Shown piece after piece: positions 54,201-62,872 of a DNA stretch of 64,000 bases; within the stretch, counting starts at the first letter, position 1, and the number at the start of each line of letters is the position of its first letter. This DNA comes from Actinoplanes derwentensis (GTDB lineage Bacteria > Actinomycetota > Actinomycetes > Mycobacteriales > Micromonosporaceae), in NCBI RefSeq assembly GCF_900104725.1, contig NZ_LT629758.1, positions 9,262,001-9,326,000 of the forward strand, in the 5' to 3' direction. The notes under the pieces are model-generated. The model had not been told where the DNA came from and searched no databases. It saw only the letters and a list, made by a program, of their open reading frames with translations. The translations under genes were made by a program, and so were the position numbers.

Positions 54201-55701
54201 TGTCGCCGGTTTCGACGACTATGACGAGCCCAAGGCCCTGACCGTGACCATCAAGGCCGGTGAGACGGTCGGATACTTCGAGGTTCCGATCAACGGTGAC
54301 GTGGTCTACGAGCGGGACGAGACCTTCACTGTCGCGTTCACCGCCACGCCCAATGTGTCCACCACCGCCGACAGCGTGACCTCGACGCGTGTGGTCATCG
54401 GCAACGACGATGCCCAGCCGAAGCTCACGTTCGCTGCGGCAAGTGGTCCTGAGGGCGGGACGACCACTGTCGTGCCCACGGTGACCGGCATGTCCGCTTA
54501 CCAGTACAAGGTCGGCTTCGTGGCCGGCAGCGGCGGGGAGTTCCCGGCGACCGTCGGGACGGACTTCGAGATCCCGACCACCTTGTCGGCGGCTCAGGCC
54601 ACCATCCCGGTCGGCTACGAGGGTCCGCTCTCCAAGCTGGCGACACCGTTCACCGTTCCGGCGTTCACCATGCTGAACGACGACATCGACGAGCCGACCG
54701 AGACCTTCATCGTCACGGCGAACGAGGTCTCCGACGTTCTTCAGGGATTCACCACCTCGTCCACGGCGGTCAAGGTCACCGACGACTCGCTGGACCTGCC
54801 TCCGGCGGTTTCCGTCGGGGACATGAAGGCCGACGAGAACGCCGACTACGTCGAGGTTCCGGTCGACCTGGCCTGGATCGGTGAGGCCACCTCCACGGTG
54901 CAGACCGTGACGGTGCCTTTCTGGACCGAGAACGGGACGGCCAGGGCCGGTCAGGACTACACCGCCGTCAAGGGCGAGCTGGAGATCCCGCCGGGTTCCA
55001 TGAAGTGGAGCATCAAGGTCCCGATCCTGAACGACTGGGACGTCGAGAGTGACGAGACCTTCACGGTTCGCCTCGGTCAGCCCGGTCCGCTGGGCGCCCA
55101 GGCCACCCGGAACCAGGCCACGGTCACCGTCAAGTCGGACGACACGGTGAAGCCGGTCACCCCGACCCTGATGGTCGACGGCCCGGACAAGGGTGTCGGC
55201 AAGGTCTCCTTCAGCGGGATGGCCACGCCGGACAGCACTGTCGAACTGTGGGGCGCCCCGCTGCCGACGATGGACCCGGCGAAGTTCAAGATCCTCGCCG
55301 ACGTCAAGGCCGACAGCAAGGGCTGGTACGAGTTCGACGACCGGTCGGTCGCGACGGGCTACGCGTTCGTCGTCAAGGCGTACGACCTGCTCTCCGCGGT
55401 CAAGACGGTCAAGATCACTCAGAACCCGTCGCTGACGGTCAGTTCACCCTCGAGGGGCAAGCTGAGCGCCTCGGTGGCCGGCAACCCGCGGGCCGCTGGC
55501 GTGAGCGTCAAGCTTCAGTGGCTCGACGGCAAGAAGTGGAAGGACCTCGCCAAGGGGACCACGAATTCGGCCGGGACCTGGAAGGGCACCTGGACCCTGA
55601 AGGCGAAGGCCAAGATGAAGCTGCGAGTCGAGGTCGGCGGTAAGTCGAGCATCGGCATCAACAGCGGCTGGTCCGCCGTGAAGAGCGTGACTCTGAAGTA
55701 G
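51265..55701 (+). CDS. giant secreted Calx-beta repeat protein, probable surface/matrix protein
   Basis: 1478 residues. Signal peptide of ~50 residues (long basic N-region, hydrophobic core ALATATAAAVGLVPVV, cleavage after AYA). The rest is about ten Calx-beta-like modules, each ending in an acidic Ca2+-type loop (DDDIDEADTQ, DDTADEDDTQ, GDVVYERDET, NDDIDEPTET), then ~150 C-terminal residues that look like a polymer-binding or Ig-like domain rich in Lys/Trp. No sortase signal or membrane anchor. Modules 1-3 and 4-6 repeat as one block with a period of ~370 residues (NWEGG at ~62 and ~432). ATG 51265 follows the riboswitch and AAGGAG; the frame is open upstream but that part is the aptamer. 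Likely a c-di-GMP-controlled adhesin or matrix scaffold. Confidence 0.85.
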   Translation: MRHRPIQTAPRERVPYTLWGHTRVRQALATATAAAVGLVPVVYVGSPAYATAADDLTITSPSNWEGGDLEFRFTYTGTVSATYALSMPASAPGITAGGGATLAGDGSVDYVSTPLTTVTFAASSVGSPSIQTITVETGADTDAADETFTVTATNTLLGGGAGDGTTDTGIGTIWAAPVAAPDLTLSAPSTVSENAGFATVQANLSLALAHDLQVKVATGTAARGNGEDAVSPNDYTALASDAVITIAAGATSGVVNIPILDDDIDEADTQYLRVTGTSTVDVAVASAPTPSTVDIGINDNDAIPTVSIADAATVTEGGVASFPVTLNRASERTLKVDFSTTDGTAATPADYTAVTSSTITFDPLTQTVNKTVQTATDAVTEETETFTATLTAVPNLAAPSIAPTLGTATATGRIRDVLTVPSVGDALTITPATNWEGGELAFKLSYSGTAAASFNITFANGTATGAAVPGAGGSADFSNVTRAVSFPASSAASPSSTTVTVATVADVDTADEAFTFTATSAQDNSAKTATGTIWGWDTNDITLSGATKVAESAGSVTVSATSTYPMAHDVMIPVRTTNPARAALAGGDYTTSWARSSGEGFRDYTTLPTDAWITIPANQTSGSTTIAINDDTADEDDTQYFDVAVDPGRTALGGAVVTAQNSVEIALTDNDNKPTLSIADSAKTKEGNRLSFPVALTNPSEKVTSFELTTAGVIVTGAAAAVGAASDTGTNDFLNVAAAPAQTIPQYGALVNVPVTTYINPAATWEGPENVRATIANISSGNATLGAKTTADGVIVDAEAGQTVQYSAVTPFNNAVRYWDPEGNTGSVEKKIYLKFATDSPLPATLNYTFVDGTAKNGEDFVGKAGTVNLVAGAPGALTPVEIPITVNGDRIAEADETFKLNVTSTSGVADDATLGEIEFTIDDDDADPVWTVAGDVSVQEGTSGSSLARIPIRLNGPAGTDATFTGAITANSAVESTGVAGFDDYDEPKALTVTIKAGETVGYFEVPINGDVVYERDETFTVAFTATPNVSTTADSVTSTRVVIGNDDAQPKLTFAAASGPEGGTTTVVPTVTGMSAYQYKVGFVAGSGGEFPATVGTDFEIPTTLSAAQATIPVGYEGPLSKLATPFTVPAFTMLNDDIDEPTETFIVTANEVSDVLQGFTTSSTAVKVTDDSLDLPPAVSVGDMKADENADYVEVPVDLAWIGEATSTVQTVTVPFWTENGTARAGQDYTAVKGELEIPPGSMKWSIKVPILNDWDVESDETFTVRLGQPGPLGAQATRNQATVTVKSDDTVKPVTPTLMVDGPDKGVGKVSFSGMATPDSTVELWGAPLPTMDPAKFKILADVKADSKGWYEFDDRSVATGYAFVVKAYDLLSAVKTVKITQNPSLTVSSPSRGKLSASVAGNPRAAGVSVKLQWLDGKKWKDLAKGTTNSAGTWKGTWTLKAKAKMKLRVEVGGKSSIGINSGWSAVKSVTLK

Positions 55702-55713
55702 CCGGTAGAAGCG

Positions 55714-55745
55714 AGACGGGGGCGGCCGAAAGGCCGCCCCCGTCT
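55714..55745. terminator. bidirectional terminator with GAAA tetraloop
   Basis: A 14-bp perfect GC-rich stem (55714-55727 with 55732-55745) closed by GAAA lies 13 bp after the Calx-beta stop and 18 bp from the convergent ABC exporter stop. Confidence 0.85.
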
Positions 55746-55762
55746 TCGTATATAGGGAACCG

Positions 55763-57718
55763 TCAGTCGAGTTCGACGACCGCCTGGGCGAACTGGGCTG
55801 AGTAGAGGCGGGCGTAAGCCGCGTCCGCTGCGATCAGGGAGTCGTGGGTGCCCTGTTCGACGATGGTGCCGTTCTCCATCACCAGGATCACGTCGGCGTC
55901 GCGGATCGTGGAGAGGCGGTGGGCGATGACGAAGCTGGTACGGCCGGTGCGCAGCGTGGCCATGGCGCGCTGGATCAGGACCTCGGTGCGGGTGTCGACC
56001 GAGCTGGTGGCCTCGTCCAGGATCAGGATGCTCGGTTCGGCCAGGAACGCGCGGGCGATGGTGACCAGCTGTTTCTGGCCGGCGGAGACGTTCGAACCCT
56101 CCTCGTCGATGGTCGTGTCGTAACCGTCGGGCAGCATCCGCACGAAACCCTCGACGTGGGCGGCCTCGGCGGCGGCGTGGATGGCGGCGATGTCGGGGGA
56201 GTCGGCGCCGTAGCCGATGTTGTCGGCGATGCTTCCGCCGAACAGCCAGGTGTCCTGCAGGACCATCCCGATCTGTTCGCGCAACTGTTCGCGGGGCATC
56301 GACGCGATGTCCACGCCGTCCAGGGTGATCCGGCCGCCGGTCACGTCGTAGAACCGCATCAGCAGGTTGACCAGGGTGGTCTTGCCGGCGCCGGTGGGGC
56401 CGACGATCGCCACGGTCTGGCCGGGTTCGACGATCAGGTTGAGGTGCTCGATCAGCGGCTTGTCCGGCAGGTACCGGAACGACACGTCCTCGAACGCGAT
56501 CCGGCCGCGCACCCCGTCGAGCGTGACGGGAGCCGGATCCGGGGACTGTTCGGGGGCGTCGAGCAGGGCGAACACCCGCTCGGCCGAGGCGACACCGGAC
56601 TGGACCAGGTTCGCCATGCTGGCTACCTGGGTGAGCGGCTGGCTGAACTGGCGGGAGTACTGGATGAACGCCTGCACCTCGCCGAGGGTCAGGGTGCCGG
56701 ACGCCACCCGCAGGCCGCCGACGACCGCCACCAGCACGTAGTTCACGTTGCTGATGAACATCATGGCCGGCTGGATCAGGCCGGAGATGAACTGGGCGCG
56801 GAAACTGCTGGCGTACAGCTTGTCGTTGTGCTCCTGGAAGACGGCGGAGGACTCCGCCTGCCGGCCGAAGACCTTGACCAGGGTGTGACCGGTGAACATC
56901 TCCTCGATGTGCCCGTTGAGATGCCCGGTGACCTTCCACTGGGCGACGAACTGAGGCTGTGACCGTTTGCCGATCACGGTGGTCAGCCAGATCGACAACG
57001 GCACCGTGAACAGCGCGATCAACGCCAACAGCGGGGAGATCCAGAACATCATCCCGAGTACGCCGACGATCATCAGCAGAGCCGTCACCAACTGGGCGAA
57101 CGTCTGCTGCAGAGTCTGCGCGATGTTGTCGGTGTCGTTGGTGGCCCGGCTCAGCACCTCACCGCGCGCCTGCTGATCGAAGTAGGACAGCGGGAGCCGG
57201 CCGAGTTTGTCCGCAACCTGCTGGCGCAGGTCGTAGACGGCGGACTGGACGGCACGGGTGGTGAGCCGGCCCTGGAACACGCCGAAGACCCACGCGAAGA
57301 CGTAGATCAGCGCCACCCAGGCCAGCCCGCGGGCCAGCCGGTCGAAGTCGATGCCCTGGCCGGGCACGAAGTCGACACCGGACAGCAGGTCGGCCTGGGT
57401 GTCCTGGCCGCCCGCGCGCAGCTGTTCGACAGCCTGCTCCTTGGTGACTCCGCCGGGAAGTGACCGGCCGAGGTACCCGGCGAAGATCACGTCGGTGGCG
57501 TGGCCGAGCAGGTAGGGGCCGAGCACGGAGAGGAAGACACCGACCGCACCGAACGCGAGCGCTCCCCCCACGTACAACCGCTGGGGTTTGAGAAGTTTGA
57601 GGAGACGCTTGGTGGAGCCTTTGAAGTCTTCGAGCTTCTCCGGAGGCCCACCGGCCATCATCATCCGGGCTGCGGGCGGCCCGCCGGGAACGGGCCCGCG
57701 ACGCTGGGGTTCACTCAT
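55763..57718 (-). CDS. heterodimeric ABC exporter, second half-transporter
   Basis: 651 residues: a six-helix transmembrane domain (~55-370) and an ATPase domain. Walker A GPTGAGKTT, Q-loop VLQDTW, signature NVSAGQKQLVTIAR, Walker B ILILDEATSSVD, H-loop IAHRL. Gln-Lys in the signature instead of the usual Gln-Arg is mild. The N-terminal ~35 residues are a Gly/Pro/Met-rich cytoplasmic tail. ATG overlaps the partner's stop (ATGA). Together they resemble multidrug or lipid exporters. Confidence 0.92.
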   Translation of the reverse strand: MSEPQRRGPVPGGPPAARMMMAGGPPEKLEDFKGSTKRLLKLLKPQRLYVGGALAFGAVGVFLSVLGPYLLGHATDVIFAGYLGRSLPGGVTKEQAVEQLRAGGQDTQADLLSGVDFVPGQGIDFDRLARGLAWVALIYVFAWVFGVFQGRLTTRAVQSAVYDLRQQVADKLGRLPLSYFDQQARGEVLSRATNDTDNIAQTLQQTFAQLVTALLMIVGVLGMMFWISPLLALIALFTVPLSIWLTTVIGKRSQPQFVAQWKVTGHLNGHIEEMFTGHTLVKVFGRQAESSAVFQEHNDKLYASSFRAQFISGLIQPAMMFISNVNYVLVAVVGGLRVASGTLTLGEVQAFIQYSRQFSQPLTQVASMANLVQSGVASAERVFALLDAPEQSPDPAPVTLDGVRGRIAFEDVSFRYLPDKPLIEHLNLIVEPGQTVAIVGPTGAGKTTLVNLLMRFYDVTGGRITLDGVDIASMPREQLREQIGMVLQDTWLFGGSIADNIGYGADSPDIAAIHAAAEAAHVEGFVRMLPDGYDTTIDEEGSNVSAGQKQLVTIARAFLAEPSILILDEATSSVDTRTEVLIQRAMATLRTGRTSFVIAHRLSTIRDADVILVMENGTIVEQGTHDSLIAADAAYARLYSAQFAQAVVELD

Positions 57719-59454
57719 CGGGTGCTCGCCTCCTCGACCGTGAGCTGGGACAGGACGATCTCGCGGTATGTCGGGCTGTTCGCCATCAGGTCCTCATGGG
57801 TTCCGGTGCCGACCACCTTGCCGTCGTCGAGCACGATGATCCGGTCGGCGTCGCGAATGGTGCTGACCCGCTGGTCCACGATCACCACGGTGGCGCCGGT
57901 GATGTGCGCGGTCAGGGCGGACCGCAACGCCGCGTCGGTGGCGTAGTCGAGCGCCGAGAACGAGTCGTCGAAGAGGTAGACCTCCGGCCGGTGCACGAGG
58001 GTGCGGGCGATCGCGAGGCGCTGCCGCTGGCCGCCGGACACGTTGGTGCCGCCCTGCGCGATCGGGGCGTCCAGCTGCCCGTCCATCGACTCCACGAAGG
58101 ACCGGGCCTGGGCGATGTCGAGGGCCTGCCAGAGTTCCTCGTCGGTGGCGTCCGGATTGCCGTACCGCAGGTTGGATCCGACCGTGCCGGTGAACAGGTA
58201 CGGCTTCTGCGGGACCAGGCCGATCACCTTCGCCAGCAGATCCGGGTCGATCTCCCGGACGTCCACCCCGTCCACCAGGACCTGGCCCTCGGTGGCGTCG
58301 AAGAGCCGGGGAACCAGGTTGAGCAGGGTGGTCTTGCCGCTGCCGGTGCTGCCGATGATCGCGGTGATCTCGTTCGGGCGGGCGGTCAGATGTACCCCCG
58401 AAAGCACACCTGCCTCGGCCCCGGGATAGTGGAACCCGACATCACGCAACTCCAGTTCGCCGTGCCGGGCCAGGCTGGTGACCGGCGTCTTCGGCGGCAC
58501 CACGCTGGAGTCGGTGCTCAGCACCTCCTCGATCCGCTCGGCACAGACCTCGGCACGCGGGATCATCATGAACATGAAGGTCGCCATCATGATCGACATC
58601 AGGATCTGCATCAGATAACTGACGAACGCGGTGAGCGCACCGATCTGCATGCCGCCGGAGTCGATCCGCACGCCACCGAACCAGATCACCGCCACGCTGG
58701 AGATGTTCACGATCAGCATCACGGTCGGGAACATCAGCGCCATGATCTTGCCGACCCGCAGGGACACGTCGGTCAGTTCGGCGTTGGCCACGCCGTACCG
58801 GGCCCGCTCGTGGTCGTCGCGGACGAAGGCACGGATCACCCGGATGCCGGTGATCTGCTCGCGCATCACCTGGTTGACCCGGTCGATGCGCACCTGCATG
58901 GAGCGGAACAGCGGCCGCATCCGGGCGATGATCAGGCCGATCACGGTGACCAGAATCGGCACGACGACCAGCAGCAACGAGGAGAGCGGAGCATCCTCGC
59001 GCAGGGCCAGCACGATGCCGCCGACACACATGATCGGCGCCGACACCATCAGCGTGAAGGTGAGCAGGACCAGCATCTGGATCTGCTGGACGTCGTTGGT
59101 GGTCCGGGTGATCAGCGACGGCGCGCCGAACTGGCCCACCTCACGGGCCGAGAAGGTCTGGACCCGGGTGAAGATCGAGGAACGCAGGTCCCGGCCGACG
59201 GCCATCGCGGTCCGGGCGCCGAAGTAGACCGCCACGATCTGCGCGGCGATCTGCAACAGGGTCATGCCGAGCATCCCGGCGCCGACCTGCATGACGTAGG
59301 CGGTGTCGCCCTTGACCACGCCGTTGTCGATGATGTCGGCGTTGAGCGCCGGCAGGTACAGAGTGGCGATGGTCTGGAAGAACTGGAAGAGCACCACCAG
59401 GGTGATCTCTTTGCGGTACGGCCGTAGATGAACTCTCAACAACTTGATCAGCAT
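57715..59454 (-). CDS. heterodimeric ABC exporter, first half-transporter
   Basis: 579 residues: six helices (from TLVVLFQFFQTIATLYLPAL) and an ATPase domain with Walker A GSTGSGKTT, VPQKPYLF, signature NVSGGQRQRLAIAR and Walker B VYLFDDSFSALD. Where most ABC exporters have Glu after Walker B and His in the H-loop, this one has Asp (FDDS) and Gln (VDQRVS), so its composite site is degenerate, as in asymmetric TM287/288-type pairs. Starts 7 nt inside the TetR gene. Confidence 0.92.
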   Translation of the reverse strand: MLIKLLRVHLRPYRKEITLVVLFQFFQTIATLYLPALNADIIDNGVVKGDTAYVMQVGAGMLGMTLLQIAAQIVAVYFGARTAMAVGRDLRSSIFTRVQTFSAREVGQFGAPSLITRTTNDVQQIQMLVLLTFTLMVSAPIMCVGGIVLALREDAPLSSLLLVVVPILVTVIGLIIARMRPLFRSMQVRIDRVNQVMREQITGIRVIRAFVRDDHERARYGVANAELTDVSLRVGKIMALMFPTVMLIVNISSVAVIWFGGVRIDSGGMQIGALTAFVSYLMQILMSIMMATFMFMMIPRAEVCAERIEEVLSTDSSVVPPKTPVTSLARHGELELRDVGFHYPGAEAGVLSGVHLTARPNEITAIIGSTGSGKTTLLNLVPRLFDATEGQVLVDGVDVREIDPDLLAKVIGLVPQKPYLFTGTVGSNLRYGNPDATDEELWQALDIAQARSFVESMDGQLDAPIAQGGTNVSGGQRQRLAIARTLVHRPEVYLFDDSFSALDYATDAALRSALTAHITGATVVIVDQRVSTIRDADRIIVLDDGKVVGTGTHEDLMANSPTYREIVLSQLTVEEASTR

Positions 59455-60056
59455 GTCGGAGACTCCTTGATGTGGATCCCGTCGAGCAGCAGGGACGCCA
59501 GGTCCGCGCCGCTGAACGAGTCGGGCTCCCCGTAGGGCCCGAAGGTGTTGGCGCCGCAGAAGAGCAGCAGCAGCCGGGCGGCCTTCGCCGGTGTGACCCG
59601 CAGGACCGCCGCGTCGGGTTCGAAGACGGCGGTGACCGCGGCACTGATCGCTTCCCGGCCGGCGGCCATCTGGGCCATGGTCGCCGGGTCCTGCTCGCCG
59701 ACCATGATGAGTTTGCGGGCCGCGTGCATCAGGTGGGCGCGCTCGGTGAACCGCCGGTGCACCAGCTCGGCGGCGGCGGTCACCCGCTCGTGCAGGGGAG
59801 CGGAGCGGTCGATCGCGGCCAGAGAGTCGATGTCGGGTTGCGGGTCGAGCGCTTTGATCACCGAGCAGACCACCAGTTGGCTCTTGCTTTCGAAGACGCC
59901 GAAGATGGTGCCCTCGGCCACTCCGGCGGCGCTGGCGATCTGCCGGGTGCTGACCTCCAGGCCGTGCTCGTGCAGCAGCGGAATGGTCGCCTCGATGAGG
60001 GCGGCCCGCCGCTCCTCCGGCTGCAGGGCCGGGACGCGTCTGCGTCGTTGTTCCAT
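59448..60056 (-). CDS. TetR-family repressor of the ABC exporter operon
   Basis: 202 residues. HTH: RRAALIEATIPLLHEHGLEV then STRQIASAAGVAEGTIFGVF. The ATG at 60056 gives a basic start (EQRRRR); an ATG at 60089 lies inside the operator and is rejected. The last 7 nt overlap the first exporter gene, so the three genes form one operon under the repressor's own control. The C-terminal pocket probably binds the exported compound. Confidence 0.9.
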   Translation of the reverse strand: MEQRRRRVPALQPEERRAALIEATIPLLHEHGLEVSTRQIASAAGVAEGTIFGVFESKSQLVVCSVIKALDPQPDIDSLAAIDRSAPLHERVTAAAELVHRRFTERAHLMHAARKLIMVGEQDPATMAQMAAGREAISAAVTAVFEPDAAVLRVTPAKAARLLLLFCGANTFGPYGEPDSFSGADLASLLLDGIHIKESPTC

Positions 60057-60070
60057 GCCGTGAAGTCTAC

Positions 60071-60088
60071 TGAGTGAGTACTCGCTCA
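60071..60088. promoter_or_regulatory. 18-bp TetR operator
   Basis: TGAGTGAGTACTCGCTCA is a dyad with 9-bp arms and one mismatched pair, 15 bp upstream of the tetR start. It matches the common TGAGTGAGTACTCACTCA type of TetR-family site. It also lies 57 bp from the divergent LTA-synthase-like gene and could affect it. Confidence 0.7.
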
Positions 60089-60144
60089 TTCAAACGCTTT
60101 ACACCGGTCGAACCAGAGTTACGGGCGTGGCGTATGAAGAGAAC

Positions 60145-61800
60145 GTGAGCCCAACGAAGCCGTACCGCCGCGTCCTCCGGCACGTGAGCACGGGATTCGC
60201 CGCAGTGCTGGTGTTTCTTGCCTTGATCGTTCCGGACCAGATCACCCGTCTGCCGCCCGGAAACTCGCCCTGGACCGCGCTCCTGCGGATCCCGGTCGAG
60301 GCCCTGATCGCCGGGGCGATTCTGCTCCTGCTGCCGAAAAAAGGCCGCCGCGGCATCGTGATCGGCCTCGGCGTCACACTCGGTCTGCTCACCGTGATCA
60401 AGATGATCGACGTCGCGTTCTACGCCGTGCTGGCCCGCCGGTTCGATCCGGTGCTCGACTGGATCCTCGCCGACGACGGGTTCAACTTCCTGGTCGACTC
60501 GATCGGCAAAGCCGCCACCATCGGCGTCAGTGTGGGCCTGGTGCTGTTCTCGGTGCTGCTGGTCGCCGGGATGGCCTGGGCCGTGCTGCGGCTCGACACC
60601 GTCATGCGCGGCCACCGGATCGGGGCCTGGCGGGGGATCGGCACGGCCGGCGTCGCCTGGGGCGTACTCGCGGTGCTGGGTGTCCAGCTCATCGGCGGTC
60701 TTCCGGTCGCCTCGCACGCAGCCGCCGACCTCGCCGGGCACACCGTCATGGCGCTGCCCCAGAACCTCGCCGACCGGAAGAAGTTCGCCGCCGAGGTGCA
60801 GGTCGACAACTACCGGGACCGCGACCCGGACCAGATGCTCACCGCCCTGCGCGACAAGGACGTGATCATCGGGTTCATCGAGAGTTACGGACGGAACGCG
60901 ATCGAGGACCCGGCCTACAACGGCGCCGTCCTCGCGTCGTTGCAGGCCAACACCGAAAAGCTCACCGCGGCCGGGTACGTCAGCCGCAGCGGCTTCCTCA
61001 GCTCACCCACCGCCGGAGGTGGCAGCTGGCTGGCGCACTCGACCTTCCTGTCCGGCCTCTGGATCGACAACGAGCAGCGCTACCGCAGTCTCGTCTCCTC
61101 CGACCGGCTCACCCTCACCCGCGCGTTCGCGAACTCCGGGCACCGGTCGGTCGGCATCCAGCCCGGCATCGTCTTCGCCTGGCCGGAGGGCGCGTTCTAC
61201 GGCTACGACCAGATCTACGACTCGCACAGTTTCGGCTACAACGGGCCGTCCTTCAGCTGGTCCCCGATGCCCGACCAGTTCGTGATGTCGGCGTTCCAGC
61301 AACTGGAGTACGGCAAGCCCGGCCGGGACCGGCTCCTCGCCGAGATCACCCTGACCTCCAGCCACACCCCGTGGTCACCGGTCCCGTCGATGCTCGACTG
61401 GGACGCGCTCGGCGACGGCAGCGTCTACGGCCCGGTGGTGGCCCAGTCGGAGAGCACCGCCAACGTGTGGAAACACGACGAGAAGATCCGGACCGAGTAC
61501 GCCCGGTCTATCGCGTACTCGATCGACAGCCTCCTCGGGCACCTGGCCGAGTACGGCAACGATGACACGGTGCTGGTCTTCCTCGGCGACCACCAGCCGG
61601 CGTCGGTGGTGGTCGGCACCGAGGCGACCCGGGACGTCCCCATCACGATCATCGCGAAGGACCCGAAGACCCTGGACCGGATCGACTCGTGGGGCTGGAC
61701 CGACGGCCTCAAACCGGACCCGGCCGCCCCGATCTCGCGGATGGACACCTTCCGCGACAAGTTCCTGGCCGCCTTCGGCCCGGAAGGCGACCCGCACTGA
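60145..61800 (+). CDS. LTA synthase-like membrane sulfatase-fold protein
   Basis: 551 residues. Four to five helices in the first ~210 residues, then an extracytoplasmic alkaline-phosphatase/sulfatase domain: IIGFIESYGRNAI (metal-binding Glu), SPTAGGGSWLAHSTFLSG holding the likely nucleophilic Ser/Thr, TSSHTPW, and VFLGDHQPASVV (metal-binding Asp-His). Family members transfer glycerol phosphate or phosphoethanolamine onto envelope polymers. The GTG at 60145 is preferred, with GAAGAG 3 nt upstream; the frame is open back to a GTG at 60127. Ends just before a terminator hairpin. Confidence 0.8.
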   Translation: MSPTKPYRRVLRHVSTGFAAVLVFLALIVPDQITRLPPGNSPWTALLRIPVEALIAGAILLLLPKKGRRGIVIGLGVTLGLLTVIKMIDVAFYAVLARRFDPVLDWILADDGFNFLVDSIGKAATIGVSVGLVLFSVLLVAGMAWAVLRLDTVMRGHRIGAWRGIGTAGVAWGVLAVLGVQLIGGLPVASHAAADLAGHTVMALPQNLADRKKFAAEVQVDNYRDRDPDQMLTALRDKDVIIGFIESYGRNAIEDPAYNGAVLASLQANTEKLTAAGYVSRSGFLSSPTAGGGSWLAHSTFLSGLWIDNEQRYRSLVSSDRLTLTRAFANSGHRSVGIQPGIVFAWPEGAFYGYDQIYDSHSFGYNGPSFSWSPMPDQFVMSAFQQLEYGKPGRDRLLAEITLTSSHTPWSPVPSMLDWDALGDGSVYGPVVAQSESTANVWKHDEKIRTEYARSIAYSIDSLLGHLAEYGNDDTVLVFLGDHQPASVVVGTEATRDVPITIIAKDPKTLDRIDSWGWTDGLKPDPAAPISRMDTFRDKFLAAFGPEGDPH

Positions 61801-61811
61801 CGTTTCCTGGA

Positions 61812-61835
61812 GGCTGGACGCCACGGCGTCCAGCC
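61812..61835. terminator. terminator-like hairpin between convergent genes
   Basis: GGCTGGACGCC and GGCGTCCAGCC pair perfectly around a 2-nt centre, 11 bp after the LTA-synthase-like stop and just before the convergent nitroreductase stop at 61837. No T-run follows. Confidence 0.55.
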
Positions 61836-61836
61836 C

Positions 61837-62802
61837 TCAAAGAACGTCGATGACCTGCTCGGCCGGGAGCCGGGGGGTCTTCGGCGGCGCTGAATGCGCC
61901 GGATCCAGCGTGCCGAGACGCACCGCGAGGTAGGGGAAACCGACGTCCCCCAGCATCCGGCGCAGCGTCTGCCGGGTGAACGGGATCTCCACCGGGCCGC
62001 TCAGCGGCAGCAGACTCACCGCCTGCTCGGTCGCGGCCAGCCACAGCCGGCTCAGCGCCTCCCCGCCGCGCAGCCAGTCCTCGGCCTCGTCACCGTCGCC
62101 GTACAGCACCGCGTACGTCGCGGCCCGGTCATGCCCGTCACCAGCGGTAAGCGTTCCGGCGGTCTGGAAGTCACGTTCGGCGACCGTGGTCAGCGGCACC
62201 TCCTCGGGCAGCACCGCCGCCGGAACGCCGGTGCCGTCCGGCCGGTCGCCGCCCACCCAGGCCGCGGTCTCGGCGGTGATCCGGTCGTCGCCGTCCTCGG
62301 CGTGCTGGGCCCGGTCGACCGCCACTGCCAGAGCGAGGACCTGATCCCGGCCGAGTACGTGCAGGCGGGCACCGCTCTCCTCGGTCACCTTCGCCAGGTC
62401 ACGCAGAATGTCCTCGGAGACCCGCTCGTCGGTGACGGTGCGCCGGTCGGTACGCCGTACCCCCAGCATCTGGAAGTGCCGGGTGGCCTCCGGCGCGACC
62501 GGCACCCGCTCGACCGGGCGCAGCACCGCGAGGGGCTCACCGGCCGGCCGGTCCACCTCGTACCGCCAGCCCTCGGCCTCCAGCGCCACCCGGGCGTGGT
62601 GCAGGGCGGTCCCGCAGCTCAGCAGCAGCATCCGCCCGGTCGGGTCCTGCTCGCGCAGTTGCCGCTCGGCGACCCCGAACAGTTCCAGCCGCCCGTCGGT
62701 GACCACCCAGCGCCACGGCTGCGTGTTGTGGATCGACGGAGCGAACCGAGCCGCATCCGCCGCCTGGACCAGTGCCCGCTTGACCTCGTCGTTGTCGTTC
62801 AT
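61837..62802 (-). CDS. Acg-family nitroreductase-fold protein
   Basis: 321 residues, resembling the Acg/Rv2032 family: two half nitroreductase domains in one chain. The N-terminal stretch AARFAPSIHNTQPWRW is the FMN-binding opening, LLSCGTALHHARVALEAEG the central helix, with GVRRTDRRTV and FPYLAVRLG later. In mycobacteria such proteins belong to the dormancy regulon and may store FMN rather than act as reductases. ATG 62802; no clear ribosome binding site. No dormancy box was seen. Confidence 0.8.
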   Translation of the reverse strand: MNDNDEVKRALVQAADAARFAPSIHNTQPWRWVVTDGRLELFGVAERQLREQDPTGRMLLLSCGTALHHARVALEAEGWRYEVDRPAGEPLAVLRPVERVPVAPEATRHFQMLGVRRTDRRTVTDERVSEDILRDLAKVTEESGARLHVLGRDQVLALAVAVDRAQHAEDGDDRITAETAAWVGGDRPDGTGVPAAVLPEEVPLTTVAERDFQTAGTLTAGDGHDRAATYAVLYGDGDEAEDWLRGGEALSRLWLAATEQAVSLLPLSGPVEIPFTRQTLRRMLGDVGFPYLAVRLGTLDPAHSAPPKTPRLPAEQVIDVL

Positions 62803-62860
62803 GGCTTCAGCGTGCGCCTCCCGCTCGGCGACGGGTACGGTCTTTGGGCCCTACCACGGT

Positions 62861-62866
62861 TAGGCT
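62861..62866 (+). promoter_or_regulatory. candidate -10 box of leaderless GNAT gene
   Basis: TAGGCT ends 6 nt before GTG 62873 and no ribosome binding site is present. Confidence 0.35.
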
Positions 62867-62872
62867 CAGCGC

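Noticed and set aside
55844..59427. Long plus-strand frames opposite the ABC exporter genes
   Set aside because: No motifs, while the minus strand holds all ABC signatures.
60057..60089. Upstream ATG for the exporter TetR
   Set aside because: The ATG lies inside the 18-bp operator and the extra 11 residues are not typical of the family.
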